Source: Sulfuriroseicoccus oceanibius
GTDB lineage: Bacteria > Verrucomicrobiota > Verrucomicrobiia > Verrucomicrobiales > SLCJ01
Assembly: GCF_010681825.2 (NCBI RefSeq)
Contig: NZ_CP066776.1
Coordinates: 3,432,489-3,496,488, forward strand
Reading direction: 5' to 3'
Length of the DNA stretch: 64,000 nucleotides
Part shown: piece after piece, positions 48,611-57,424 of the stretch
Layout: each line of letters starts with the position of its first letter
How positions within the stretch are numbered: the stretch's first letter is position 1
The notes under the pieces: model-generated
The model's database searches: none
Seen by the model: the letters and a program-made list of their open reading frames with translations, nothing else
Told to the model about the DNA's origin: nothing
Program-made: the position numbers and the translations under genes

Positions 48611-49640
48611 TGTCGTCTGCAAGTTGTCGCTCAAGCTGCTTCACCCGGGCGTTCAAACTCGCCACCCGGCGCACGGCCACCATATCGCGCCGCGCTTCCT
48701 TCACCGGCTGGGCAGGGAAGCCCATGTACATCTCACCGCCCGGTAGGTCTTTGGTCACGCCGCCACGCGCCATAATCACCGCTTGATCCCCGATCTTCAG
48801 GTGCCCGGCTACTCCAGCCTGGGCAGCTACGGTGCAATAGTCACCGATCACCGCACTACCGGCCACCCCGGTTTGGGCGCAAATTACGCAGTGCTTTCCG
48901 ATCACGCAGTTGTGACCGATTTGGACCAGGTTATCGATCTTCGTCCCCTCCTGGATCCACGTGCGTCCGAATCGCGCGCGGTCGATGGTCGAGTTCGCGC
49001 CAACCTCCACATCGTCGTCCAACCGCACGATCCCGATTTGATCCACCTTCTGCTGGCGGCCATCGACCAGTTCGTAGCCGAAACCATCGCCACCAATGAC
49101 GACACCATGGTGAAGCACCACGCGGTTGCCGAGTTCGCTGCGTTCGCGCACCGAGACATTCGCCCACAGGTGGCAATTTTCACCCATCACCGTGCCGTGA
49201 GCGACCACTGTGTTCGCTCCGATGATCGTACCGTCGCCGATTTGCACACCAGCACCAATCACCACGCCAGACGCGATCGACACCTTCTCTCGGTCGAATT
49301 GCGCCGTAGGGTCGATCACCGCCGAGGGATGCACACCCATCACCGGCTTAGGCTCGGCCGGACGCATCGCCATCGCAACTTCACCAAAGGACGCCGATGG
49401 ATTCTCCACCACCAGAACAGAGGCCGACTCCGGAACCACCTCAAGCGGACATTGCTCGGGAACCAACACCACGCCCGCGTGCGTCGCCTTCAGCTGGTCC
49501 AGGTACTTCGGGTTGCCAAAAAACGCAATGTCGCCAGCCAGCGCATCGGTCAATGAGGCCACACCTTGAATTTCCTGGGCTTTGTCACCGCGCGCCAAGG
49601 TCGCGCCGGTCATGGTCATGACATCATGAATCGTAAGCAT
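48603..49640 (-). CDS. lpxD: UDP-3-O-(3-hydroxyacyl)glucosamine N-acyltransferase
   Basis: 345 residues. It adds the second acyl chain in lipid A synthesis, so the cell envelope has LPS or a lipid A-like molecule. The N-terminal uridine-binding part (to about 95) leads to a left-handed beta-helix of hexapeptide repeats (ASGVVIGAGVQIGDGTIIG, IGDYCTVAAQAGVAGHLKIG). The catalytic His is in VVLHHGVVIGGDGFGYE. It is not next to other lpx or fab genes here, and it overlaps the AEC gene. Confidence 0.95.
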   Translation of the reverse strand: MLTIHDVMTMTGATLARGDKAQEIQGVASLTDALAGDIAFFGNPKYLDQLKATHAGVVLVPEQCPLEVVPESASVLVVENPSASFGEVAMAMRPAEPKPVMGVHPSAVIDPTAQFDREKVSIASGVVIGAGVQIGDGTIIGANTVVAHGTVMGENCHLWANVSVRERSELGNRVVLHHGVVIGGDGFGYELVDGRQQKVDQIGIVRLDDDVEVGANSTIDRARFGRTWIQEGTKIDNLVQIGHNCVIGKHCVICAQTGVAGSAVIGDYCTVAAQAGVAGHLKIGDQAVIMARGGVTKDLPGGEMYMGFPAQPVKEARRDMVAVRRVASLNARVKQLERQLADDNA

Positions 49641-49857
49641 CGTGCGCCCACCATATCCCGCTCAAGCCAATGAGGAACTAAGAAATAAGGAGAATTCTTG
49701 CGCCCCCCCTATCGCCACACATACCTACCACGCGAAGCCCACCCATTAAGAAGACTCACGCCAAACCCCAAAGAACCCAAAGCTCGTAATCTGAATGTCA
49801 ATAAAGACGGAGCCTCCGAAAAGACACCTTCGTGCTCTTCGTGGTTCACCTTTTCAA

Positions 49858-51126
49858 TCAACTCAACGCCTTCAGCCGGCGACAGCCGCCGATGGCAAGG
49901 CCGAACTTGACCCACCCGGACCGTGCAATCGCATCGCGCAGAAAATCGCACTTATCCGGCAAGGTCTTGCCTCGCTCACCCACCAGGTCTTTGCATATCC
50001 CGAGCGTGCGCCCGAATGCGATCCAGCGTGAGTCGTGCACCGCCGCGACCATGCGCCGATGATCCACCGCCGCCTCTTTTTCCGCCCGCAGGCGATCAAT
50101 CTTGGTCTTGGCAATATCCAACTTCTCCGCCATTTGCGAACAATTCCCCAATGGGCCACCGCGCTCGTGATGGTTCACTATGTGGCGGTTCGGAAACACA
50201 CGCAGTTCTTCCCACTCGCCCTCGTCAAGATCGTTCACTTTGTGAAGAATCTCCTCGTGGCTCACATCCTGCAGCAAGTCGCTGTAGATCATCATCAACA
50301 AGCCCATGTGCAAGCTGCTCACGCTGTCGAACGCAGCACGGAAATACAACTTCATGCGACTGCGCATGGCCACATCCGCCCGCAACTCGTCGCGGAAATC
50401 CTTCAACAGATCCAAATGCTGACGCAGCAACTCACGCATCAGAGGAGCCGGCGCCGACGTGATCGTGTTGGTCGCATGGACCCGGTAGTACACTAGCTTC
50501 TCATTGTGCACCATGATCGCATCGCGCCAGGCCGCACCAGTGAGGAAGTAGTAGTCGTGGTTGAAGTGGTACGGACGGAATGGGTTCGCCGCCATGTACT
50601 TCGCGCGCCCGAGCACGTTGCTCGTCGTCGCCGGGAAGTTGGCCAATCCCATCCACTCGACGGTGTCGACCGACTTGTCGTCCACCACGCTCCATACCGC
50701 ATAGAACCACTTCATCCGCTCGTGGTCCTCGGCAAGATCATTGCTGTCCTCATCGATCACCTGGACCGCGGAGCAAATCACCTGTTTGTCCGGATTCGCC
50801 TCCAGCATTGGGAGCAGCTTCTCGAACCGATCGAGGTGGTAATAGTCGTCTGAGTTGAGAATCGCAATGTAGTCACAATCCTCTGCAGCCATCTTGATGG
50901 CGCGGTTGATTGTGTTGAACGCGTTCTGATTTTCCTGCGTATGCAGTTCGATCCGCGGCTCGTTCATCGCCCGGATCACCTCAACCGAATCGTCCTTCGA
51001 CCCGTCGTCGATCACGATAATGCGATCAACCGGCCGGGTTTGGTCCAACACCGAGCGCAATCCGCGCACGATGTAATGAGCGTGGTTGTAAACCGGAATG
51101 ACAACCGCCAGTCTCGAAGAAGCCAT
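49858..51126 (-). CDS. Family 2 glycosyltransferase
   Basis: 422 residues. The GT-A fold starts at LAVVIPVYNHAHYIVRGLRS, with VIDDGSKDDSVEVI and the DxD-type ILNSDDYYHLDRF near residue 100. Many GT2 enzymes build cell-surface polysaccharides. The part after about residue 280 has a coiled-coil-like stretch (LDIAKTKIDRLRAEKEA). It is the last gene of the leuC run (35 bases after leuD), an odd place for a glycosyltransferase. Confidence 0.9.
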   Translation of the reverse strand: MASSRLAVVIPVYNHAHYIVRGLRSVLDQTRPVDRIIVIDDGSKDDSVEVIRAMNEPRIELHTQENQNAFNTINRAIKMAAEDCDYIAILNSDDYYHLDRFEKLLPMLEANPDKQVICSAVQVIDEDSNDLAEDHERMKWFYAVWSVVDDKSVDTVEWMGLANFPATTSNVLGRAKYMAANPFRPYHFNHDYYFLTGAAWRDAIMVHNEKLVYYRVHATNTITSAPAPLMRELLRQHLDLLKDFRDELRADVAMRSRMKLYFRAAFDSVSSLHMGLLMMIYSDLLQDVSHEEILHKVNDLDEGEWEELRVFPNRHIVNHHERGGPLGNCSQMAEKLDIAKTKIDRLRAEKEAAVDHRRMVAAVHDSRWIAFGRTLGICKDLVGERGKTLPDKCDFLRDAIARSGWVKFGLAIGGCRRLKALS

Positions 51127-51161
51127 GGATCGAATCAGTTAAAGCAGGAAAATCGGACGCG

Positions 51162-51770
51162 CTATTCGCCAGCGAAATACGGCAACTTCGATGCCACAGC
51201 CTCGACTTGATCTTCCTCCTCGAGCAACTCGCCGAGTTGGTCGTAGCGACCACGCACCAGCGCGCTGCGAGCCGAGTCAGGAATCGACACTGCGAACGAC
51301 TCGGAGCCAAAGCGTACTTCTTTGTTCTCCAGATCAACGACGATCTCGGTGGTCGGATCCGCTTCGATGGTCGCAGCCAGATTGCGGATCTCCACCGCAT
51401 CGGCGCACACACATGGCAGCCCCAAGTTGGTCGAGTTCCCGAAGAAAATCTCAGCAAAGCTCTCGGCGATGATGGCTCGGAAGCCTGCGCGGTAGATCGC
51501 CTGCGGCGCGTGCTCACGGGACGATCCGCAGCCGAAGTTGATACCAGCCACGAGAATGGTCGCATCCTGATACTGTGGCTTGTTCAGCGGGTAGTTTGGC
51601 TTTGGCGATCCGTCTTCGTTGTAGCGAACGTCCGCAAATGCCGCGTCTCCAAGACCATCAAAGGTCACGCACTTGAGGAAGCGTGCCGGAATGATCTCAT
51701 CAGTATCAATGTCAGCACCGGGCAAAAACACACCGGTCCCTGTGACGGATGGAATAGGAGCAATAGCCAT
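51162..51770 (-). CDS. leuD: 3-isopropylmalate dehydratase small subunit
   Basis: 202 residues. It forms the swivelling aconitase domain that pairs with LeuC. Signatures: DIDTDEIIPARFLK near residue 19, GINFGCGSSREHAPQAI near residue 73, and FFGNSTNLGLPCV. Transcribed with leuC but separated from it by a TraB/GumN gene; the spacing is 65 bases. Confidence 0.95.
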   Translation of the reverse strand: MAIAPIPSVTGTGVFLPGADIDTDEIIPARFLKCVTFDGLGDAAFADVRYNEDGSPKPNYPLNKPQYQDATILVAGINFGCGSSREHAPQAIYRAGFRAIIAESFAEIFFGNSTNLGLPCVCADAVEIRNLAATIEADPTTEIVVDLENKEVRFGSESFAVSIPDSARSALVRGRYDQLGELLEEEDQVEAVASKLPYFAGE

Positions 51771-51835
51771 AATCTATATCAGTTGGAAAGTTATCTAATC
51801 ATGTGACCCTGATGATTGCGCGGGCCACAGTACGC

Positions 51836-52822
51836 TTAGTTGGCGGCAGCCGCTTCGAGTTTACCGACCGCCACGCGCTCGACGAGATACCCGCCGCGCT
51901 CAAGACCTTGGATCAACCCGGTCTCTCCCGGCAGGTGCAAGGCCCCCACCGCCACAAAAAAGACATCTTCAGGGCGCTTCTGATAGCGCTCCAGTGTCCG
52001 CTCGACCATCCGCACATTGCGGTCGTCGACCAGTGCCTTCATAAACTGCTTCACAAAGACCGGCTCGGGAACCCCATAGAGCTCCTCATTCCAATCCGAA
52101 GAGGCAGCAAGCGCCTCCAGGTCACCTTTCCGATACGAAAGGATCATTTTCTCGGTCTGGTTGCCTTGGTCCAACTCGCGGGATTTCGCCATCCCATCGA
52201 GCGTCAGATCCAGCATCTTCACCAAATCGTCGACCGGATAGTCGCTCAGCGCGCCGAGTTGCTCGTCCACAGTCTCCAGCGCATCGAGCTCCATCTGGTG
52301 CTTCTTGGCGATCTGAACCAATCGCTCATCCACTCCCGGCGCACCGGGGTATTCGAGCATCGGTTCCAAGATCGGCACGGTCACCATCACGCTCCAAACT
52401 TGCATCCGGTTGAACGGAGGCGCCTGAACCGAAAACATCGGAAAGATCCGCTTCAGCTCGGCATCCAGCTTTGCCTCGGTCTCGTCCGGCAGGAAATCGG
52501 CAAGATTGCGCTTCTCGTCCGCCGGCAACATCGACGCAGCAGCCGCCTTGGCAGAGGCATCCGCGTCCATGTGGATCTCGGTCACCAGCACGTTGGACGA
52601 CTTTACCGCGTCGCGCACCACCGGCTGAATTTTGGCCACCCGGGGGTCCCCCAGATGAATCGTTCCGAACACGTAGCCCTTCAGCGTGCCATCCGGCGCT
52701 GTGACTTTCCACAGCAACGGCTTCTGCGGCGGCAGCGGATCCTCAGCAGCACAGGCCACCAAACCACCGCACACCAGCCACGAGGCCAGCAACTTCAAGA
52801 TCAATTGTGTGAATCGCATCAT
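51836..52822 (-). CDS. TraB/GumN-family lipoprotein
   Basis: 328 residues with a lipoprotein signal (LLASWLVCGGLVAC, cysteine about residue 24). The family core is visible: GYVFGTIHLGDPRV near residue 52, the LETVDEQLGALSDYP segment near residue 190, and VFFVAVGALHLPGETGLIQG near residue 290, which has the conserved GALHL.G..G. TraB/GumN proteins are thought to be proteases of the Tiki type. It lies between leuC and leuD, 33 and 65 bases away, with no evident metabolic link. Confidence 0.88.
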   Translation of the reverse strand: MMRFTQLILKLLASWLVCGGLVACAAEDPLPPQKPLLWKVTAPDGTLKGYVFGTIHLGDPRVAKIQPVVRDAVKSSNVLVTEIHMDADASAKAAAASMLPADEKRNLADFLPDETEAKLDAELKRIFPMFSVQAPPFNRMQVWSVMVTVPILEPMLEYPGAPGVDERLVQIAKKHQMELDALETVDEQLGALSDYPVDDLVKMLDLTLDGMAKSRELDQGNQTEKMILSYRKGDLEALAASSDWNEELYGVPEPVFVKQFMKALVDDRNVRMVERTLERYQKRPEDVFFVAVGALHLPGETGLIQGLERGGYLVERVAVGKLEAAAAN

Positions 52823-52855
52823 CCGGAGAGATAAGGTCGGGATTCTCGGCTTCGC

Positions 52856-54268
52856 CTACGAAGCGAACACTTCACGCGCGTCCGCCACTTTACCCTCGAC
52901 GGCAGCCGCAGCCACCATCACCGGACTCATCAGCACGGTGCGACCGATCGGACTTCCCTGGCGTCCTTTGAAGTTACGGTTGGAGGAACTCGCGCACAGC
53001 TGATCACCGATCAGCTTGTCCGGGTTCATCGCAAGGCACATCGAACATCCAGCACCACGCCACTCAAAGCCGGCGTCGCGGAAGGTCTGGGCAATGCCAT
53101 TACCTTCACAAATCGCGGCCACCACCTGAGAGCCAGGCACCGCAATCGCACTCACGCCCTCGGCCACCTTGCGGCCTTTGAGGAAGTTTGCGGCATCTTC
53201 AAAGTCAGAAAGGCGCCCGTTGGTGCACGATCCGATGAACGCCACATCAATCGGCGTTCCTTTGATCGGCGCTCCACCTTCAAGCTTCATGTACTCCAGC
53301 GCATCAGCCACCACTTCCTTCTCGGATGGGTCCTCGATCTCCGCTGGGTTTGGAATGTTCTCGTTGATGAACACACCGTGGTCCGGCGAGGTCCCCCACG
53401 TCACGGATGGTTCAATATCTTCGCCGCGGATTTCCACCACGTCGTCGTACTTGGCATCCGCATCGGACGCGATCGACTTCCAACGCTCGACAGCCGCATC
53501 AAAAGCAGGACCTTCCGCCGGCACGTAGGCTCGGCCTTTGAGATAGTCGAATGTGGTCTCGTCCGGATTGACATATCCGCAACGGGCTCCGCCCTCGATG
53601 GACATGTTGCAAACGGTCATCCGCTCTTCCATCGAGAAGTTGTCGAACACCTCACCGCCGTACTCGTAGCAGTAACCAATACCGCCCTTGGCTCCGAGCA
53701 GCTTGATGATGTGCAAAATCACGTCCTTCGCGTAAACGCCCGGCCCGAGCTTGCCGGTCACATTGATGCGGCGCACCTTGAGCTTGGTCATGGCAATTGT
53801 CTGGGTTGCCAGCACGTCGCGCACCTGGGTGGTGCCGATACCAAAGGCGATCGCACCGAATGCCCCGTGGGTCGCGGTGTGACTGTCACCACAAACGATG
53901 GTCGACCCTGGCTGGGTGATCCCTTGCTCAGGCCCCACCACGTGGACGATGCCCTGCTTGCCACTCTTGAGGTCGAAATACTTGATCCCGTGCTCGTCCA
54001 CGTTCTTGCGCAGCTCGCGGATCATCTCGTCAGCCAATGGATCGGCAAACGGCTCCTCACGCTGGTCGGTCGGCACAATGTGGTCAACCGTCGCAAACGT
54101 GCGCTCCGGGTGGCGCACCTTCAACCCTAGGTCACGCAGCATGCCAAAGGCCTGTGGACTGGTCACCTCGTGGATGAGGTGGGTGCCAATCAACAGTTGG
54201 GTCTGACCATTGCTCAGTGTCCGCACGGTGTGTGCGTCCCAGACTTTCTCATACAGCGTTTTTCCCAT
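52856..54268 (-). CDS. leuC: 3-isopropylmalate dehydratase large subunit
   Basis: 470 residues from the ATG at 54268 (an in-frame codon at 54280 adds four). It isomerises isopropylmalate in leucine synthesis using a 4Fe-4S cluster. The cluster cysteines are in [18 protein letters not shown] and in [15 protein letters not shown], and [19 protein letters not shown] is typical. First gene of the run leuC, TraB, leuD, GT2. Confidence 0.97.
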   Translation of the reverse strand: MGKTLYEKVWDAHTVRTLSNGQTQLLIGTHLIHEVTSPQAFGMLRDLGLKVRHPERTFATVDHIVPTDQREEPFADPLADEMIRELRKNVDEHGIKYFDLKSGKQGIVHVVGPEQGITQPGSTIVCGDSHTATHGAFGAIAFGIGTTQVRDVLATQTIAMTKLKVRRINVTGKLGPGVYAKDVILHIIKLLGAKGGIGYCYEYGGEVFDNFSMEERMTVCNMSIEGGARCGYVNPDETTFDYLKGRAYVPAEGPAFDAAVERWKSIASDADAKYDDVVEIRGEDIEPSVTWGTSPDHGVFINENIPNPAEIEDPSEKEVVADALEYMKLEGGAPIKGTPIDVAFIGSCTNGRLSDFEDAANFLKGRKVAEGVSAIAVPGSQVVAAICEGNGIAQTFRDAGFEWRGAGCSMCLAMNPDKLIGDQLCASSSNRNFKGRQGSPIGRTVLMSPVMVAAAAVEGKVADAREVFAS

Positions 54269-54670
54269 GGGTCGGATCAATTACGTAAAGTTCTCACAGC
54301 CCGCGCTCTGCGGACAAGTGGCGACCACCCTAACGCACAACGCGCCGCATGCAACGCTGCAGCACAGGCGATTTCTGCCGAAAAGCCGGGTTCGATCGGG
54401 GATGGAACTGGGAGGATTCGCAGATTGCAGTAAAACTCGCCTCCGGATGTCCGGATCAGCGAGACATCGCCCATACCGCCCCCCCTTCTCACTCATCAGA
54501 GTGAACCGAATGACCCGTCAGCAGCACCCAACTTTCATTCTGAAACTGGAGGCACCCGCATTGCGGCAACCTCATGAAGCTCCGGTCAACCATCAGACCA
54601 CGCCTATCCAGCATCGGTCGTCGACGGCCAAATCCTAAAACATAACCACCTTAAAACCTAAAACCTCCGC
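54269..54670. other. 402-bp intergenic region upstream of leuC; no gene seen
   Basis: It is between leuC (leaving leftward) and the ppk2 stop (arriving from the right), so it should hold the leuC promoter and leader. No leucine-rich leader peptide or T-box could be recognised. Frames here are short and unconvincing, and I see no strong hairpin after ppk2. Confidence 0.5.
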
Positions 54671-55480
54671 TCAATCCTCGATCACAATCTGGCTCGGATC
54701 GAAGCTCAGCTTCGGCAGTTCCACCTCAAGCTCCTCGAGCTCGTCGCTGATCAACTTGGAAACCACCATATTGCGGTACCACTTGCGGTCAGCCGGAATG
54801 ATGTGCCACGGCGCATGATCCGTGGACGTCTTCTCAATCAGCACCTCGTACGCCTTCTGGAACTCGTCCCAGCGCTGGCGGTCTTCCAAATCATCGAGAT
54901 TGAACTTCCAGCGCTTTTCCGGGTTCTCGAGACGCTTCCTCAGGCGCTCGGCCTGCTCATCCTTGCTAATATGGAGGAAGATCTTCACGATCTTGGTTCC
55001 CTCGTCCGCCAGCATCTTCTCGAAATTGTTGATGTGGTCGTAGCGCTTCTTCCACACGCGCTCAGGTGCCAGATTCTTCACCTGCACCGCCACGATGTCT
55101 TCATAATGGCTGCGGTTGAAAACGACCATCTCACCATTGGCCGGAGCCTCTTTGTGAACCCTCCACAAATAGTCGTGGGCCAACTCCTCCTCGCTCGGCT
55201 TCTTGAAAGGCACCACCCGAATGCCCGCCGGATCAATCTTGGCAAACACATGACGCACCGTGCCGTCTTTGCCGCCCGTGTCCATCGCTTGAATGATCAC
55301 CAAAAACTTGTGCGAAGCCGCCGCCATGAACTTGTGCTGATGGTCCTGCATGCTCTGACGCAACTCATCCAGCTTCACCAAATGCGTCTCCTTCGACTCA
55401 TCCGGGAACATCGAATCGTCCTTGGTCGGAACCTTCGACAGGTTCACCTTGCTCCCAGGCTTCACTAAATATCTCTTCAT
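54671..55480 (-). CDS. ppk2: Polyphosphate kinase 2
   Basis: 269 residues, single-domain PPK2. It moves phosphate between polyphosphate and nucleotides. The P-loop-like IIQAMDTGGKDGTVRHVF near residue 65, the FNRSHYEDIVAVQV segment near residue 123 and KIFLHISKDEQAERLRKRLE (lid) are all typical. Whether it uses ADP, AMP or GDP cannot be told. No ppk1 or ppx is nearby. Confidence 0.93.
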   Translation of the reverse strand: MKRYLVKPGSKVNLSKVPTKDDSMFPDESKETHLVKLDELRQSMQDHQHKFMAAASHKFLVIIQAMDTGGKDGTVRHVFAKIDPAGIRVVPFKKPSEEELAHDYLWRVHKEAPANGEMVVFNRSHYEDIVAVQVKNLAPERVWKKRYDHINNFEKMLADEGTKIVKIFLHISKDEQAERLRKRLENPEKRWKFNLDDLEDRQRWDEFQKAYEVLIEKTSTDHAPWHIIPADRKWYRNMVVSKLISDELEELEVELPKLSFDPSQIVIED

Positions 55481-55615
55481 AGCGCAATTGATGAACAGTC
55501 ACCCAAAATGTGTACGCTTCAAGCCGCGCCGCCGATGAGGTGTGTTACGGCCCTGAGCAAAACCATTCCTGCCGAGCGGTTGCAATCATAAAATCCAACC
55601 TTAGCTTTCCGCCCC

Positions 55616-56419
55616 ATGAATTCTTCTTTGATGAACTCCCTCAAACCTCTCGGCGCCGCCACCATGCTGGCCGCCGCACTTTCCCTCCCAGTATTCGCTC
55701 AGGATGCTGAACCTGCCGCCCCGAAACTCACCGAAGCGGAAATCAAATCCGAAGTCGGCTACGGTTTCGGTTACCAGACAGGCATCCGCTTCGCCACCGA
55801 AATGGGACAAGCCGGCGTGGACGTCGCCGCCATCGACATGGAAGCCTTCCAACAAGGCATCAAGGACGGCCTCGCCAAGCAGGAGCTGTCGGTAGATCGT
55901 GACGCCCGCCTCCAAGCCGCCTTCCGCGCATTCGGTGAGCAACTCGTCGCCAAACAACAAGCAGAAGCCGCTGCCAACGCAAAGCAGGCCGAAGAATTCC
56001 TCGCAGCAAACGCCAAAAAGGACGGCGTGATCACCACCGAAAGCGGACTCCAGTACCAAATCCTCACCAAGGGTGAAGGCAAAGTCTACGAAGCCCCGGC
56101 CGAAGGCGAAACCCCGGAGCCCGTGCGCTTCATGGTTCACTACAAGGGATCCTTCATCGACGGCACCGAGTTCGACGCCTCCCCTGAAGGTCGCGCCGTT
56201 CCATTCGACCTCAATGTCGTCCCAGGTTTCCGCGAAGCACTTCTCATGATGCCGGAAGGCTCAAAGTGGAAGCTCTTCCTGCCACCATCACTCGGCTATG
56301 GCGAACAAGGCATCCCAGGCACCATTCCTGGCAACTCGGTGCTCATCTTCGAACTCGAGCTCGAGAAGATCGCCAAGGTTCCGGCTCCGCAAATGCCACA
56401 AATGCCTGGCCAGCAGTAA
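55616..56419 (+). CDS. FKBP-type peptidyl-prolyl isomerase, exported
   Basis: 267 residues with a Sec signal (MLAAALSLPVFAQ; cleavage probably after FAQ), an N-terminal helical dimerisation part of the Mip/FkpA kind (about 35-130), and a C-terminal FKBP domain: VRFMVHYKGSFIDGTEFDAS, VVPGFREALLMMPEGSKWKL and LGYGEQGIPGTIPGNSVLIF. It helps fold periplasmic proteins. A strong terminator follows. Confidence 0.92.
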   Translation: MNSSLMNSLKPLGAATMLAAALSLPVFAQDAEPAAPKLTEAEIKSEVGYGFGYQTGIRFATEMGQAGVDVAAIDMEAFQQGIKDGLAKQELSVDRDARLQAAFRAFGEQLVAKQQAEAAANAKQAEEFLAANAKKDGVITTESGLQYQILTKGEGKVYEAPAEGETPEPVRFMVHYKGSFIDGTEFDASPEGRAVPFDLNVVPGFREALLMMPEGSKWKLFLPPSLGYGEQGIPGTIPGNSVLIFELELEKIAKVPAPQMPQMPGQQ

Positions 56420-56442
56420 TCCCACTGCAGACCAATTCACCA

Positions 56443-56477
56443 AAGCCCGCCATCCCCTCCGGATGGCGGGCTTTTTT
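56443..56477 (+). terminator. Intrinsic terminator of the FKBP gene
   Basis: AAGCCCGCCATCC pairs with GGATGGCGGGCTT (13 bp, loop CCTC type) and is followed by seven or more T. It is 24 bases after the stop codon. Confidence 0.95.
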
Positions 56478-56688
56478 TGTATCAGCCCTGCCATTTAATG
56501 CCAGACATCAAACAGAACAATAACACACAACCAATTCATCATCAGATAGTTAACATAGCAACGAAAGACACGCAGACGGCGCAGAATAGCGACCGATCCG
56601 GGGAACTCACCGCGATCCCTGCAAACTCATGCGCGGTTGATCGCGCCTTCCCTTTGCCGTTGATTGCCCCCATCCTGCTCCACCAGCC

Positions 56689-57381
56689 ATGCTCGATCCC
56701 ATTGCCCACATCCGCTCCGATTACGGAGAAAAGTTCGCTGTCCCACGCCAATCCGGCCTGAGCGACGCAGCACACGCGACCTTGGTCTTCACCCCGACCT
56801 TTCGCGATCCCAACGCCTTGCGTGGATTGGAACAATGCTCGCACCTGTGGGTCATCTTCCATTTCAATAAGAACCGTCCCACAGCCTCGGAGGACTGGTC
56901 ACCCACCGTCCGCCCCCCCCGCCTCGGCGGCAACCAGCGGCTCGGTGTCTTCGCCACCCGCTCACCCTTCCGCCCCAACCCACTCGGGCTCTCGGTCGGG
57001 AAGATCGAAACCATTGAAACCGACACCCCGGACGGCCCGGTGATCCACCTCAGCGGACTCGACCTCGTTGACGGCACCCCCGTCATCGACATCAAGCCCT
57101 ACGTCCCCTACTGCGACTCCATCCCTGAGGCCTCCAACCCACTCTTTGGCAGCGCCCCACAACGGCTGGCCCAACCCTTCATCGTCGCACCGAAGGCTCA
57201 GCCTATCCTCCAGTCGGACGCCAGGCTCACCGCTCTCGTCGAACAAACCCTGCGCCTCGACCCCCGCCCAGCCTACCAGGACGACCCACAACGTGAATAC
57301 GGCGTCAGCCTCGGCGGCTACAACATCCGCTTCACCATCACGGACGCAGCCATCACCGTCACCGGAGCAAGCAAAGCCTAA
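56689..57381 (+). CDS. trmO: tRNA (N6-threonylcarbamoyladenosine)-methyltransferase TrmO-like
   Basis: 230 residues, matching TrmO/TsaA: IAHIRSDYGEKFAVPRQSGL at the start, FATRSPFRPNPLGLSVGKI near residue 87 (the RSPxRPNPLG SAM-site motif) and LSGLDLVDGTPVIDIKPYVP near residue 123. It N6-methylates t6A37 in some tRNAs. recQ starts 43 bases after the stop. Confidence 0.93.
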   Translation: MLDPIAHIRSDYGEKFAVPRQSGLSDAAHATLVFTPTFRDPNALRGLEQCSHLWVIFHFNKNRPTASEDWSPTVRPPRLGGNQRLGVFATRSPFRPNPLGLSVGKIETIETDTPDGPVIHLSGLDLVDGTPVIDIKPYVPYCDSIPEASNPLFGSAPQRLAQPFIVAPKAQPILQSDARLTALVEQTLRLDPRPAYQDDPQREYGVSLGGYNIRFTITDAAITVTGASKA

Positions 57382-57424
57382 GGCACGCGCCAAAGAGAAC
57401 GTTCAGCTGTTAACCAAGCAAACC

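Noticed and set aside
54277..54492. Leader peptide or attenuator for leuC
   Set aside because: The small minus-strand frame has no run of Leu codons and there is no terminator/antiterminator pair; an ordinary promoter region is more likely.
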